Of a DNA stretch of 5,006 bases, positions 1 through 4,853 are shown piece after piece. The translations under genes were made by a program, and so were the position numbers. Under the pieces are notes generated by a model that saw only the letters and a program-made list of their open reading frames with translations, did not search any database and was not told the origin of the DNA. The stretch is from Kiritimatiellia bacterium (GTDB taxonomy: Bacteria > Verrucomicrobiota > Kiritimatiellia > RFP12 > UBA3636): NCBI GenBank assembly GCA_017413145.1, contig JAFPUX010000445.1:1-5006 (forward strand), given 5' to 3'. Within the stretch, counting starts at the first letter, position 1. Every line of letters begins with the position of its first letter.

Positions 1-851
1 CCGCCACGCCCGCCGCCGCGCGCGCCGCCGTCGCCGCGGCCGCGACGCCGGAGATCGCGACGGTCTTCGTGGTCGACCCGGCGGTGCGCCCCGACGTGCT
101 CCACGAGCTGCTCGCGTCGGCCGTCCGGCGCAACCTCTCGCTCGTCGTCTACGACCCCGAGTTCCTCGCGCTCCACAATCCGTTCACCTACGGCGACCTC
201 CTGCGCGGGCAGCCGCTCGTGCACTACGCCCACGCGGGCGCGTCCTTCCCGGCGTCGCGCCTGCGCGTCGCCCTTTCCTCCGCGCTCGCCGCCGCCGCGC
301 TGGTCGTCCTTTCGCCCGTTTTCCTGGCCATCGCCCTCGCGATCCGGTTCGACACGCCCGGTCCGGCGATCTTCGCGCAGGAGCGCTACGGGCTGGCGTG
401 CCGCCGCTTCCGGATGTTCAAGTTCCGGACGATGGTCGCCGACGCCGAATCGAAGCTCGACGCCCTGCGCGGCCGCAACGAGTCGGACGGCGCGCTCTTC
501 AAGCTGCACGACGACCCGCGCGTGACGCGCGTCGGGAAGTTCCTGCGCCGGACGAGCCTCGACGAGCTGCCGCAGCTGATCAACATCCTTCGCGGCGAAA
601 TGCGCTTCGTCGGCCCGCGGCCGCTGCCGTGCGCCGACATCGAGCCGTACCTGCACACGTGGCACGGCCTGCGGCAGTTCGTGCGCCCGGGGCTCACGTG
701 CATCTGGCAGTGCGCCGGGCGCAGCGACATCGGCTTCGAGGGCATGAGCCTGCTGGACGGCTGGTACGTCCTGAACCGCAGCTGGATGCTCGACATCCGC
801 ATTCTCGCCCGGACCGTCTGGACGGTCCTCTTCGGCCGCGGCGCCTACTGA
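1..851 (+). CDS. Polyprenyl-phosphate sugar-1-phosphate transferase (WbaP/EpsL-type), 5' end missing
   Basis: This enzyme moves a sugar-1-phosphate from a UDP-sugar to undecaprenyl phosphate at the inner membrane, the priming step for exopolysaccharide, capsule or O-antigen. The frame is open to the left edge (first full codon at base 3), so the true start lies outside; the GTG at 69 is only an internal valine. In order, the visible part has an Ala-rich stretch, a region like the end of a Rossmann CoA-binding_3 domain (VVDPAVRPDV, LVVYDPEFLALHNP), a hydrophobic membrane helix at about bases 264-350, and the full catalytic domain. That domain shows DTPGPAIFAQERYG, FKFRTM, the family signature SLDELPQLINILRGEM with its catalytic Asp-Glu pair, VGPRP and RPGLTCIWQ. 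The soluble domain before the helix argues for the long WbaP/EpsL form over the short PglC form. The sugar substrate cannot be predicted. The gene probably ends a polysaccharide cluster to the left. Confidence 0.93.
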   Translation, partial: ATPAAARAAVAAAATPEIATVFVVDPAVRPDVLHELLASAVRRNLSLVVYDPEFLALHNPFTYGDLLRGQPLVHYAHAGASFPASRLRVALSSALAAAALVVLSPVFLAIALAIRFDTPGPAIFAQERYGLACRRFRMFKFRTMVADAESKLDALRGRNESDGALFKLHDDPRVTRVGKFLRRTSLDELPQLINILRGEMRFVGPRPLPCADIEPYLHTWHGLRQFVRPGLTCIWQCAGRSDIGFEGMSLLDGWYVLNRSWMLDIRILARTVWTVLFGRGAY

Positions 852-857
852 CCGCCC

Positions 858-886
858 TTGCGGCCGCGGCGCCGTTCGGCTAGAAT
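858..886 (+). promoter_or_regulatory. Predicted sigma70-type promoter for rocF
   Basis: A -35 box TTGCGG (858-863; 3 of 6 consensus) and a -10 box TAGAAT (881-886; 5 of 6) are separated by exactly 17 bases. The -10 box ends only 9 bases before the rocF ATG, so transcription should start at about 892-895. This gives a leader of roughly zero to four bases. The -35 is weak, so the call rests mainly on the -10 box and the spacing. Confidence 0.45.
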
Positions 887-895
887 GCGCGCGCC

Positions 896-1804
896 ATGGA
901 CATCCACATCCTCGAAATGCCGCTCGACTTCGGCGCGAGCCGCCACGGGTCGGACATGGGCCCCTCGGCCATCCGCCTGGCCGGCATCCGCGAGCGCCTG
1001 GAGCGCCTCGGCCACCGCGCCGCCAAGTACGAGTCCCCGATCCAGCTGCTGCCGCAGGAATACGCCGACGCCGGCGACCCGCGCGCCAAGTACCTCGCGC
1101 CGATCAAGCGCGCCTGCGAGGCGCTCGCCCGCGAGGTCGAGGGCGCGATCGCGGAGGGCGCGTTCCCGCTCGTGCTCGGCGGCGACCACTCCGTCGCGCT
1201 CGGCTCGCTCGCCGGCGCCGGCGCGGCCGCGCGCAAGGCGGGCAAGCGCCTCGGCGTGCTCTACGTGGACGCCCACGGCGACTTCAACACCGCCGAGACG
1301 TCCCCGTCGGGCAACATCCACGGAGAATGCCTCGCCGCCTCGTGCGGTCTCGGCCTGCCGGAGCTCGTGGACCTGCACGAGCCGGGGCGCAAGGTCGACC
1401 CGCGCGACGTGTGCTTCGTCGGCACGCGCGACCTGGACCCCGGCGAGCGCGAGCTGATGAAGGCCGCGGGCGTGACGGTCTTCTCGATGAGCGACATCGA
1501 CCGCAACGGCTTCCCCGAGATCGTGCGCCGCGTGGCGGCGTTCTTCAAGGGGCGCGCCGACTGGGTGCACGTGAGCTTCGACATGGACGTGCTCGACCCG
1601 ATGTTCGCGCCCGGCACGGGCATCCCGCTGCCGGCCGGCCTCACGAACCGCGAGGCGCTCCTGCTCATGGAGGCGATGGCCGAGGGCGGGCTCGTCCGCT
1701 CGGCGGAAATCGTCGAGGTGAACCCGGTGCTCGACGTGCGCAACCAGACCGCCGTCCTCGCGGCGGCGCTCGCCGCGCGGCTGCTCGGCGAGACGATCTA
1801 CTAG
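896..1804 (+). CDS. rocF: Arginase (L-arginine to L-ornithine plus urea)
   Basis: This is a 302-residue cytosolic dimanganese ureohydrolase of normal length for bacterial arginases. The expected metal ligands are present: His98 in LGGDHS, Asp125, His127 and Asp129 in DAHGDFN, and Asp229 and Asp231 in SFDMDVLDP. Substrate-side residues match true arginases over agmatinases or formimidoglutamases: Asn131, Ser138, Asn140 and His142 in the NTAETSPSGNIHG segment, Asp181 in RDLDPGE, and Glu274 in EVNP. The motif order and spacing resemble Bacillus RocF. The ATG at 896 is chosen because the N-terminus then begins with the usual first beta strand leading into the MGPSAIR motif (residues 21-27). No Shine-Dalgarno sequence precedes it; a -10-like TAGAAT sits directly upstream. 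The gene lies 44 bases after the transferase and its stop overlaps the stop of the convergent U32-like gene. No other arginine-catabolism gene (rocD, rocE) is visible, so the role (arginine breakdown, nitrogen release or urea production) is open. Confidence 0.96.
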   Translation: MDIHILEMPLDFGASRHGSDMGPSAIRLAGIRERLERLGHRAAKYESPIQLLPQEYADAGDPRAKYLAPIKRACEALAREVEGAIAEGAFPLVLGGDHSVALGSLAGAGAAARKAGKRLGVLYVDAHGDFNTAETSPSGNIHGECLAASCGLGLPELVDLHEPGRKVDPRDVCFVGTRDLDPGERELMKAAGVTVFSMSDIDRNGFPEIVRRVAAFFKGRADWVHVSFDMDVLDPMFAPGTGIPLPAGLTNREALLLMEAMAEGGLVRSAEIVEVNPVLDVRNQTAVLAAALAARLLGETIY

Positions 1805-2841
1805 GCGCCGGGCGCGACGCACACGCGGCGGAAGACCTCCGCGCAGCGGCCGCAGCGCGTGCAGTCGTCGCCGCACGCGGCGCCGACGCCGGACGTCGCC
1901 CAGTCCGCCGGGAAGCGCTTGTTGTCCACGATCCGCGGCGCGAAGGCGGCGGCATGGTCCGGGTCCATGAGCGAGACGAGGTTGCCGTCGAACGAATACT
2001 CCGCGTAGGCGCGGAGCGTCTCGACGGGGCAGGTGTGGCGGCGGATCGCGACCTTGAAGAGCGAGATGCCGGCCTCCTCCCAGAGGTGCACGTCTTCCGG
2101 GCGGACCCACGTCGCGCGCAGGAAGTCCTCCAGCGCTTCGCCGCCCTGCGCGTAGTGCGTCTTGCAGCGGAAGAACGAGAAGCCGAACGCCTTCGCCGTC
2201 TCGACGTCCTTCGGGCGGCGTCCGTCTCCGTGGCCGTGGAGGTTGTCGTGGAACGTCTGGAAGGGGCACTGGCGCAGGCAGCCGCTGTTGACCTGCATGC
2301 CGACGACCTTGCCGCGCTCCCGCGCCCATTCGGCGGTGCGCCGGGCGTAGGCCAGGTCGCGCTGCCGCTCGCGCGAGAGGTAGAACTCGTCGAAGAGGTC
2401 GGACGCGTAGTCGAAGCCGACCGTGCCGTGCATGCGCATGTTCACCGACGCGCGGACGCGGACGCCGGGGAAGCGGACCCGGAGGACGCGGGCGATGAAG
2501 GGCGAGGTCGTCGTGACGACGTCCGGGAAGAGCCCCTCGGCGTCCATCTCGCGCAGGACGCGCGAGACGAAGTCCGCGAGCTCGGGCGAAATCGCCTCGT
2601 CGCCGTAGCAGTTCGCGTTGAAGAGCGTGTCGAGACGCAGGCCGTTCTCCCGGGCCCACCTCAGGTCGTCGAGAAGCCGCTGGCGTACCTCGGGCGTGAA
2701 CTCGGGCGCCGGGCGGCAGGAGAGGACGCCCGGCCACGCGAAGAAGACCTCGGCGATGCGGGGCAGGAAAGGCGCGCACGCCTCGCGGAACGGGGCGTTG
2801 TAGAAATGGCCGACGGCCAGGTTTTTCAGCGGTGCGGGCAT
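1801..2841 (-). CDS. U32-family-like protein with a C-terminal cysteine cluster, probable Fe-S protein
   Basis: The protein has 346 residues, no signal peptide and no membrane segment. It resembles the U32 'peptidase' superfamily, whose studied members (RlhA, TrhP/YegQ, UbiU/UbiV) mostly act in RNA or ubiquinone hydroxylation with a [4Fe-4S] cluster rather than as proteases. Seen in the sequence: an N-terminal barrel-like half (LAVGHFYNAP; NANCYG at 75-80), then the hallmark NSGCLRQCPFQTFHDN at 185-200 with Cys188 and Cys192, followed by Cys226 (FFRCK), a degenerate KxxxR motif (FKVAIR) and Cys271. These four cysteines are plausible cluster ligands. The last 25 residues add Cys323, 327, 330, 333 and 341 (CxxxCxxCxxC plus one), an extra cluster not usual in the family. 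The ATG at 2841 fits a promoter 25 bases upstream; an in-frame GTG lies slightly earlier. No Shine-Dalgarno is seen. The substrate is unknown, and a catalytic role is inferred from family resemblance only. Confidence 0.8.
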   Translation of the reverse strand: MPAPLKNLAVGHFYNAPFREACAPFLPRIAEVFFAWPGVLSCRPAPEFTPEVRQRLLDDLRWARENGLRLDTLFNANCYGDEAISPELADFVSRVLREMDAEGLFPDVVTTTSPFIARVLRVRFPGVRVRASVNMRMHGTVGFDYASDLFDEFYLSRERQRDLAYARRTAEWARERGKVVGMQVNSGCLRQCPFQTFHDNLHGHGDGRRPKDVETAKAFGFSFFRCKTHYAQGGEALEDFLRATWVRPEDVHLWEEAGISLFKVAIRRHTCPVETLRAYAEYSFDGNLVSLMDPDHAAAFAPRIVDNKRFPADWATSGVGAACGDDCTRCGRCAEVFRRVCVAPGA

Positions 2842-2865
2842 GGCGGGTGTCTTGCGACGGGCTCC

Positions 2866-2894
2866 ATCATACACCGGAAACGCGCGAAAGTCAC
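2866..2894 (-). promoter_or_regulatory. Predicted sigma70-type promoter for the U32-like gene
   Basis: Read on the minus strand, the -35 box is GTGACT (2894-2889; 4 of 6) and the -10 box is TATGAT (2871-2866; 5 of 6), with a 17-base spacer. The predicted start at about 2859 gives a leader of some 18 bases before the ATG at 2841. The leader (…GTCGCAAGACACCCGCC) has no purine-rich ribosome binding site. The -35 box and spacer lie between two CGCGCG tracts (2881-2886 and 2894-2899). Confidence 0.5.
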
Positions 2895-2923
2895 GCGCGG
2901 TTCGCCGGCGCGCGCGATTTTGG

Positions 2924-2952
2924 TTGAACCGGAGGGGGAAGGCGTGGATAAT
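2924..2952 (+). promoter_or_regulatory. Predicted sigma70-type promoter for murA
   Basis: A -35 box TTGAAC (2924-2929; 4 of 6) and a -10 box GATAAT (2947-2952; 5 of 6) are separated by 17 bases. Transcription should start near 2959, giving a leader of about 27 bases rich in C (CGCCCCTTTCCCC before the ATG) with no Shine-Dalgarno. The -35 box is embedded in the small inverted repeat GGTTGAACC (2922-2930), a possible operator. The promoter is back to back with that of the U32-like gene; 29 bases separate the two -35 boxes. Confidence 0.5.
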
Positions 2953-2985
2953 AGGGGGCCGACACCCCGCCACGCCCCTTTCCCC

Positions 2986-4287
2986 ATGTCCAAGTTCGTC
3001 ATCGAAGGCGGCCGGCCGTTGCACGGCCGCCACGCCACGCCCGGCAACAAGAACGCCGCGCTGCCGATGCTCGCCGCGTCGCTGCTCGCGAGCAATCCCG
3101 TCCGCATCCGGAACCTTCCGCTCATCCGCGACGTCGTCGCGATGCTCAACCTGATCGGCATGACCGGCGCCCGCGTCTCGCTCGACCGCGAGGCGCACGA
3201 GGTCGAAATCGACCCGGCCGGCCTCTGCAACGCGAAACTCCCGCCCGAAGTCTGCGCGCGCATCCGCACGTCGATTCTCTTCGCGGGCCCTCTGCTGGCG
3301 CGCCTGCGCCACGCGGAGATCCCGCCGCCGGGCGGCGACGCGATCGGGCGCCGCCCGCTCGACGCGCACTTCGCCGGCCTGCGCGCGCTCGGCGCGTCGG
3401 TCGACGTGTCGTCCGGCGCCTACGTCTTCGACGCGCCCGGCGGCCTGCGCGCCGTGCCGCACCTCGTGCTCGAAGAGGCGTCCGTCACGGCCTCCGAGAA
3501 CATCGTCATGGCGGCGGTCCTGGCGAAGGGGACGACGGAGCTGTTCAACGTCGCGTGCGAGCCGCACGTGCAGAACCTCTGCCGCATGCTCCAGGACATG
3601 GGCGCGGACATTTCCGGCGTCGGCACGAACCGCCTCCTGATCCGCGGCGTGGAGAGCCTGCGCGGGACGGTCGCGACGGTCTGGCCCGACGCGATCGAGA
3701 CGGCGAGCTACCTCGCCGCCGCCGCCGCGACGGGCGGCTCGATCGAAATCGGTCCGACGCTGGAGGAGGACTTCGAGGTGCTGCGCCGCCCGTTCGCGCG
3801 CTTCGGGGTGGAATGGACGCGCGACCCGGACACGGGCCTGCTCCGCTACGGCGGCGCGCCCGAGGGCGGCCTGCGCGTGCAGACCGAGACGCCCGGGCAG
3901 ATCCCGAAGGTCGAGGACGGCATCTGGCCCGCCGTCCCGTCGGACGTGCTCTCGGCGCTGATCGTCCTCGCGACGCAGGCCGACGGCCTGGTGCTCTTCT
4001 TCGAGAAGATGTTCGAGAGCCGCCTCTACTTCGTCGACCGCCTGATCGACATGGGCGCCTCGATCGTCCACTGCGACCCGCACCGCATCGTCGTGCGCGG
4101 CCCGACGCGCCTGCAGGCCTCGCACCTGCACTCGCCCGACATCCGCGCCGGCATGGCGATGGTGATCGCCGGCCTCTGCGCCGAGGGAACGACCGTGATC
4201 GACAACGCCGAGAGCGTCGACCGCGGCTACGAGGACCTCGAAGCGAAGCTCCGCGCCCTCGGCGCGGAAATCCGGCGGGAGAACTGA
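2986..4287 (+). CDS. murA: UDP-N-acetylglucosamine 1-carboxyvinyltransferase (MurA), Asp-for-Cys variant
   Basis: MurA transfers enolpyruvate from phosphoenolpyruvate to UDP-GlcNAc, the first committed step of peptidoglycan synthesis, in the cytosol. The 433-residue protein has the two-domain EPSP-synthase-like fold signature. Visible residues, with E. coli counterparts, are Lys22-Asn23 in GNKNAALP (K22, N23), Arg123 (R120), Asp320 in VPSDV (D305), Arg387 in PDIRAG (R371) and Arg413 in DRGYE (R397). The catalytic loop reads PPGGDAIGRRPLD: Asp118 (codon GAC, 3337-3339) replaces the usual Cys115 of GGCAIG. This natural change is known in Mycobacterium and Chlamydia MurA and confers insensitivity to fosfomycin. 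The segment at about 300-325 (ETPGQIPKVEDGIWPAVPSD) is longer than in E. coli and lacks the usual Gln after the Asp, which marks a divergent subfamily. ATG 2986 begins MSKFVIEGG, the normal MurA start. A non-MurA enolpyruvyl transferase role is possible but less likely. Confidence 0.93.
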   Translation: MSKFVIEGGRPLHGRHATPGNKNAALPMLAASLLASNPVRIRNLPLIRDVVAMLNLIGMTGARVSLDREAHEVEIDPAGLCNAKLPPEVCARIRTSILFAGPLLARLRHAEIPPPGGDAIGRRPLDAHFAGLRALGASVDVSSGAYVFDAPGGLRAVPHLVLEEASVTASENIVMAAVLAKGTTELFNVACEPHVQNLCRMLQDMGADISGVGTNRLLIRGVESLRGTVATVWPDAIETASYLAAAAATGGSIEIGPTLEEDFEVLRRPFARFGVEWTRDPDTGLLRYGGAPEGGLRVQTETPGQIPKVEDGIWPAVPSDVLSALIVLATQADGLVLFFEKMFESRLYFVDRLIDMGASIVHCDPHRIVVRGPTRLQASHLHSPDIRAGMAMVIAGLCAEGTTVIDNAESVDRGYEDLEAKLRALGAEIRREN

Positions 4288-4306
4288 GGTGCGCGGCGGG
4301 GCGGGC

Positions 4307-4320
4307 GCGGCGTCCGCCGC
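4307..4320. repeat. GC-only hairpin just after murA
   Basis: GCGGCG (4307-4312) and CGCCGC (4315-4320) are perfect complements with a two-base TC between them, so one pair must open to form a loop. The surrounding G/C-only sequence from 4291 to 4326 could extend or rearrange the stem. It lies 20 bases after the murA stop and could slow or end transcription, but no T tract follows. Confidence 0.4.
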
Positions 4321-4339
4321 CCGCGCATGGAGAACGCAG

Positions 4340-4366
4340 ATCGCTTTGCGATACGCGGTTTCCGCG
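4340..4366. repeat. Two adjacent 5-bp hairpins, each with a TTT loop
   Basis: ATCGC-TTT-GCGAT (4340-4352) is followed after one base by CGCGG-TTT-CCGCG (4354-4366). Both stems are perfect. The last four bases of the second (CGCG, 4363-4366) are also the first four of the long palindrome that follows, so the second small hairpin and the base of the long one cannot form together. Confidence 0.6.
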
Positions 4367-4425
4367 AAATGCTTTTGCGCCTTCGACGCCCGCTTCGCGG
4401 GCTTCGGCGCGAAAAGCATTTCGCG
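4363..4425. repeat. Long imperfect palindrome A
   Basis: The left arm (4363-4381) has outer part CGCGAAATGCTTTT and inner part GCGCC. The right arm (4406-4425) has inner GGCGC, one extra G (4411), then outer AAAAGCATTTCGCG. This gives a 14-bp outer stem and a 5-bp inner stem separated by a single-base bulge. Inside sits another perfect hairpin, GCCCGC-TTC-GCGGGC (4388-4402). It resembles a REP-type palindromic unit or a structured RNA element. It shares its plan with palindrome B but not the sequence of the outer stem. Confidence 0.75.
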
Positions 4426-4445
4426 AACGTGGTGACCATGCGGGA

Positions 4446-4512
4446 TTGCGTGAATCCGTCGCGCCGTAGTCGACGCGAAGCGGCGGCGTCGCAGGCGCAC
4501 GGATTCACGCAA
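4446..4512. repeat. Long imperfect palindrome B
   Basis: The left arm is TTGCGTGAATCCGT (4446-4459), a bulged C (4460) and GCGCC (4461-4465). The right arm is GGCGC (4494-4498) then ACGGATTCACGCAA (4499-4512). The 14-bp plus 5-bp architecture with a one-base bulge and a GCGCC/GGCGC inner stem is the same as in palindrome A. The interior contains CGACGC (4471-4476) complementary to GCGTCG (4486-4491). It also contains GCGAAGCG, the reverse complement of CGCTTCGC at the centre of A. Confidence 0.75.
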
Positions 4513-4523
4513 GGATTCTGCGT

Positions 4524-4536
4524 GGCGCATAGCGCC
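4524..4536. repeat. Short GGCGC-ATA-GCGCC hairpin
   Basis: A perfect 5-bp stem with a three-base loop reuses the GGCGC/GCGCC core found inside palindromes A and B. The flanks (GCG at 4520-4522 and TGC at 4538-4540) can extend it after one mismatch. It follows palindrome B by 11 bases. Confidence 0.5.
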
Positions 4537-4564
4537 CTGCGTTCTGTTGCGGGTGTGCGATCAC

Positions 4565-4587
4565 GGAAAGTCCATCGGACGTTTTCC
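4565..4587. repeat. Bulged hairpin upstream of the small accessory gene
   Basis: GGAAA-GTCC (4565-4573) pairs with GGAC (4577-4580) and TTTCC (4583-4587) around an ATC loop, leaving a two-base GT bulge. It ends just before the -35 box at 4589. It might be the last stem of the hairpin series, a weak terminator, or a binding site next to the promoter; the sequence does not decide. Confidence 0.4.
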
Positions 4588-4588
4588 C

Positions 4589-4617
4589 TTGCAACGCAGA
4601 GAGGTATTCGCTAGGAT
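4589..4617 (+). promoter_or_regulatory. Predicted sigma70-type promoter for the antitoxin-like gene
   Basis: A -35 box TTGCAA (4589-4594; 4 of 6) and a -10 box TAGGAT (4612-4617; 4 of 6) lie 17 bases apart. The predicted start near 4624 leaves a leader of about 23 bases containing the ribosome binding site GGAGG (4637-4641). This separates the small gene and its downstream partner from murA transcription. Confidence 0.4.
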
Positions 4618-4646
4618 TCAAGCCGCTTTGAGTCATGGAGGATGAC

Positions 4647-4853
4647 ATGCCGGATATCTACGAGAAAACCGACCCAAGCGTCCGTTTCGAGGCCGATGGC
4701 GTGAAGGCGGCTGCTTTTTCCGCCGTCACCGCTCAGCCCGCGCCGCGCAAGTTGGGAGACTGGAAGGGCTTCGTTCGAATCGCGTCCGACTTCGACGAAT
4801 GGCCGGACGATCTGGCGGAAGCCTTCGGCATGCGCGGGGAGGCCCGGCGGTGA
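4647..4853 (+). CDS. Small antitoxin-like protein, 68 residues
   Basis: The gene itself is not one I recognise by name. Residues 37-55 (GDWKGFVRIASDFDEWPDD) resemble the C-terminal tail of Phd/VapB/DUF2281-type antitoxins, which commonly reads G-x-x-K-G-x-[IV]-x-[IM]-x-x-DFD-x-x-P and wraps around a PIN or similar toxin. The N-terminal 36 residues are too short and too unlike the YefM/Phd DNA-binding fold to recognise, so this may be a shortened or diverged antitoxin. ATG 4647 is preferred over the in-frame ATG at 4635 because GGAGG (4637-4641) lies five bases upstream of it and overlaps the earlier ATG. Codon use is looser than in the core genes: 15 of 68 codons end in A or T, against 2 of the first 68 in rocF. 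The stop overlaps the next start by four bases (GTGA), implying coupled translation. That it is a coding gene is likely; the antitoxin role is tentative. Confidence 0.6.
   Translation: MPDIYEKTDPSVRFEADGVKAAAFSAVTAQPAPRKLGDWKGFVRIASDFDEWPDDLAEAFGMRGEARR

Larger units (their letters stand above)
4288..4646. other. Gene-free intergenic stretch dense in inverted repeats
   Basis: Between the murA stop and the next gene no frame has a credible protein: the one long frame here gives an Arg/Ser-rich product without a ribosome binding site or recognisable domain. Instead the stretch contains consecutive inverted repeats at 4307-4320, 4340-4352, 4354-4366, 4363-4425, 4428-4440, 4446-4512, 4524-4536 and 4565-4587. 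A promoter follows at 4589-4617. None of the hairpins has the run of T expected of an intrinsic terminator. The base composition is less GC-rich than the genes to the left. Confidence 0.8.

Noticed and set aside
860..867. GCGGCCGC palindrome between the transferase and rocF
   Set aside because: An 8-base G/C-only palindrome is expected by chance at this base composition, and it falls within the promoter spacer without other support.
845..2779. A 644-residue minus-strand open frame
   Set aside because: It is a frame-shifted shadow of the U32-like gene followed by antisense of rocF, with Arg/Ala/His-rich low-complexity sequence.
1327..4287. A single 986-residue open frame on the plus strand ending in MurA
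   Set aside because: The part before 2986 runs through rocF out of frame and antisense to the U32-like gene and gives low-complexity Arg/Ala-rich sequence. MurA begins at ATG 2986 with its own promoter, so this is not a fusion.
4363..4425. Intrinsic terminator for murA
   Set aside because: The stem is long, but no run of T follows the right arm (AACGTGG follows), and it lies 76 bases past the stop codon. Some effect on transcription is possible, but it lacks the standard signature.
1801..4530. A 909-residue open frame on the minus strand containing the U32-like protein
   Set aside because: Only the last 346 residues look like a real protein. The upstream part is antisense to murA and lacks domain features, an effect of GC-rich DNA having few stop codons.
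4340..4540. CRISPR array
   Set aside because: There are no regularly spaced direct repeats; the repeated structure consists of inverted repeats with different arm sequences.
4327..4614. A 95-residue plus-strand open frame in the intergenic stretch
   Set aside because: It has no ribosome binding site, reads through both long palindromes and gives an Arg/Ser-rich product; the palindromes explain the sequence better than coding constraint.
4635..4637. ATG at 4635 as the start of the small antitoxin-like protein
   Set aside because: This ATG abuts the GGAGG sequence at 4637-4641, which is well placed for the in-frame ATG at 4647; no Shine-Dalgarno precedes 4635.
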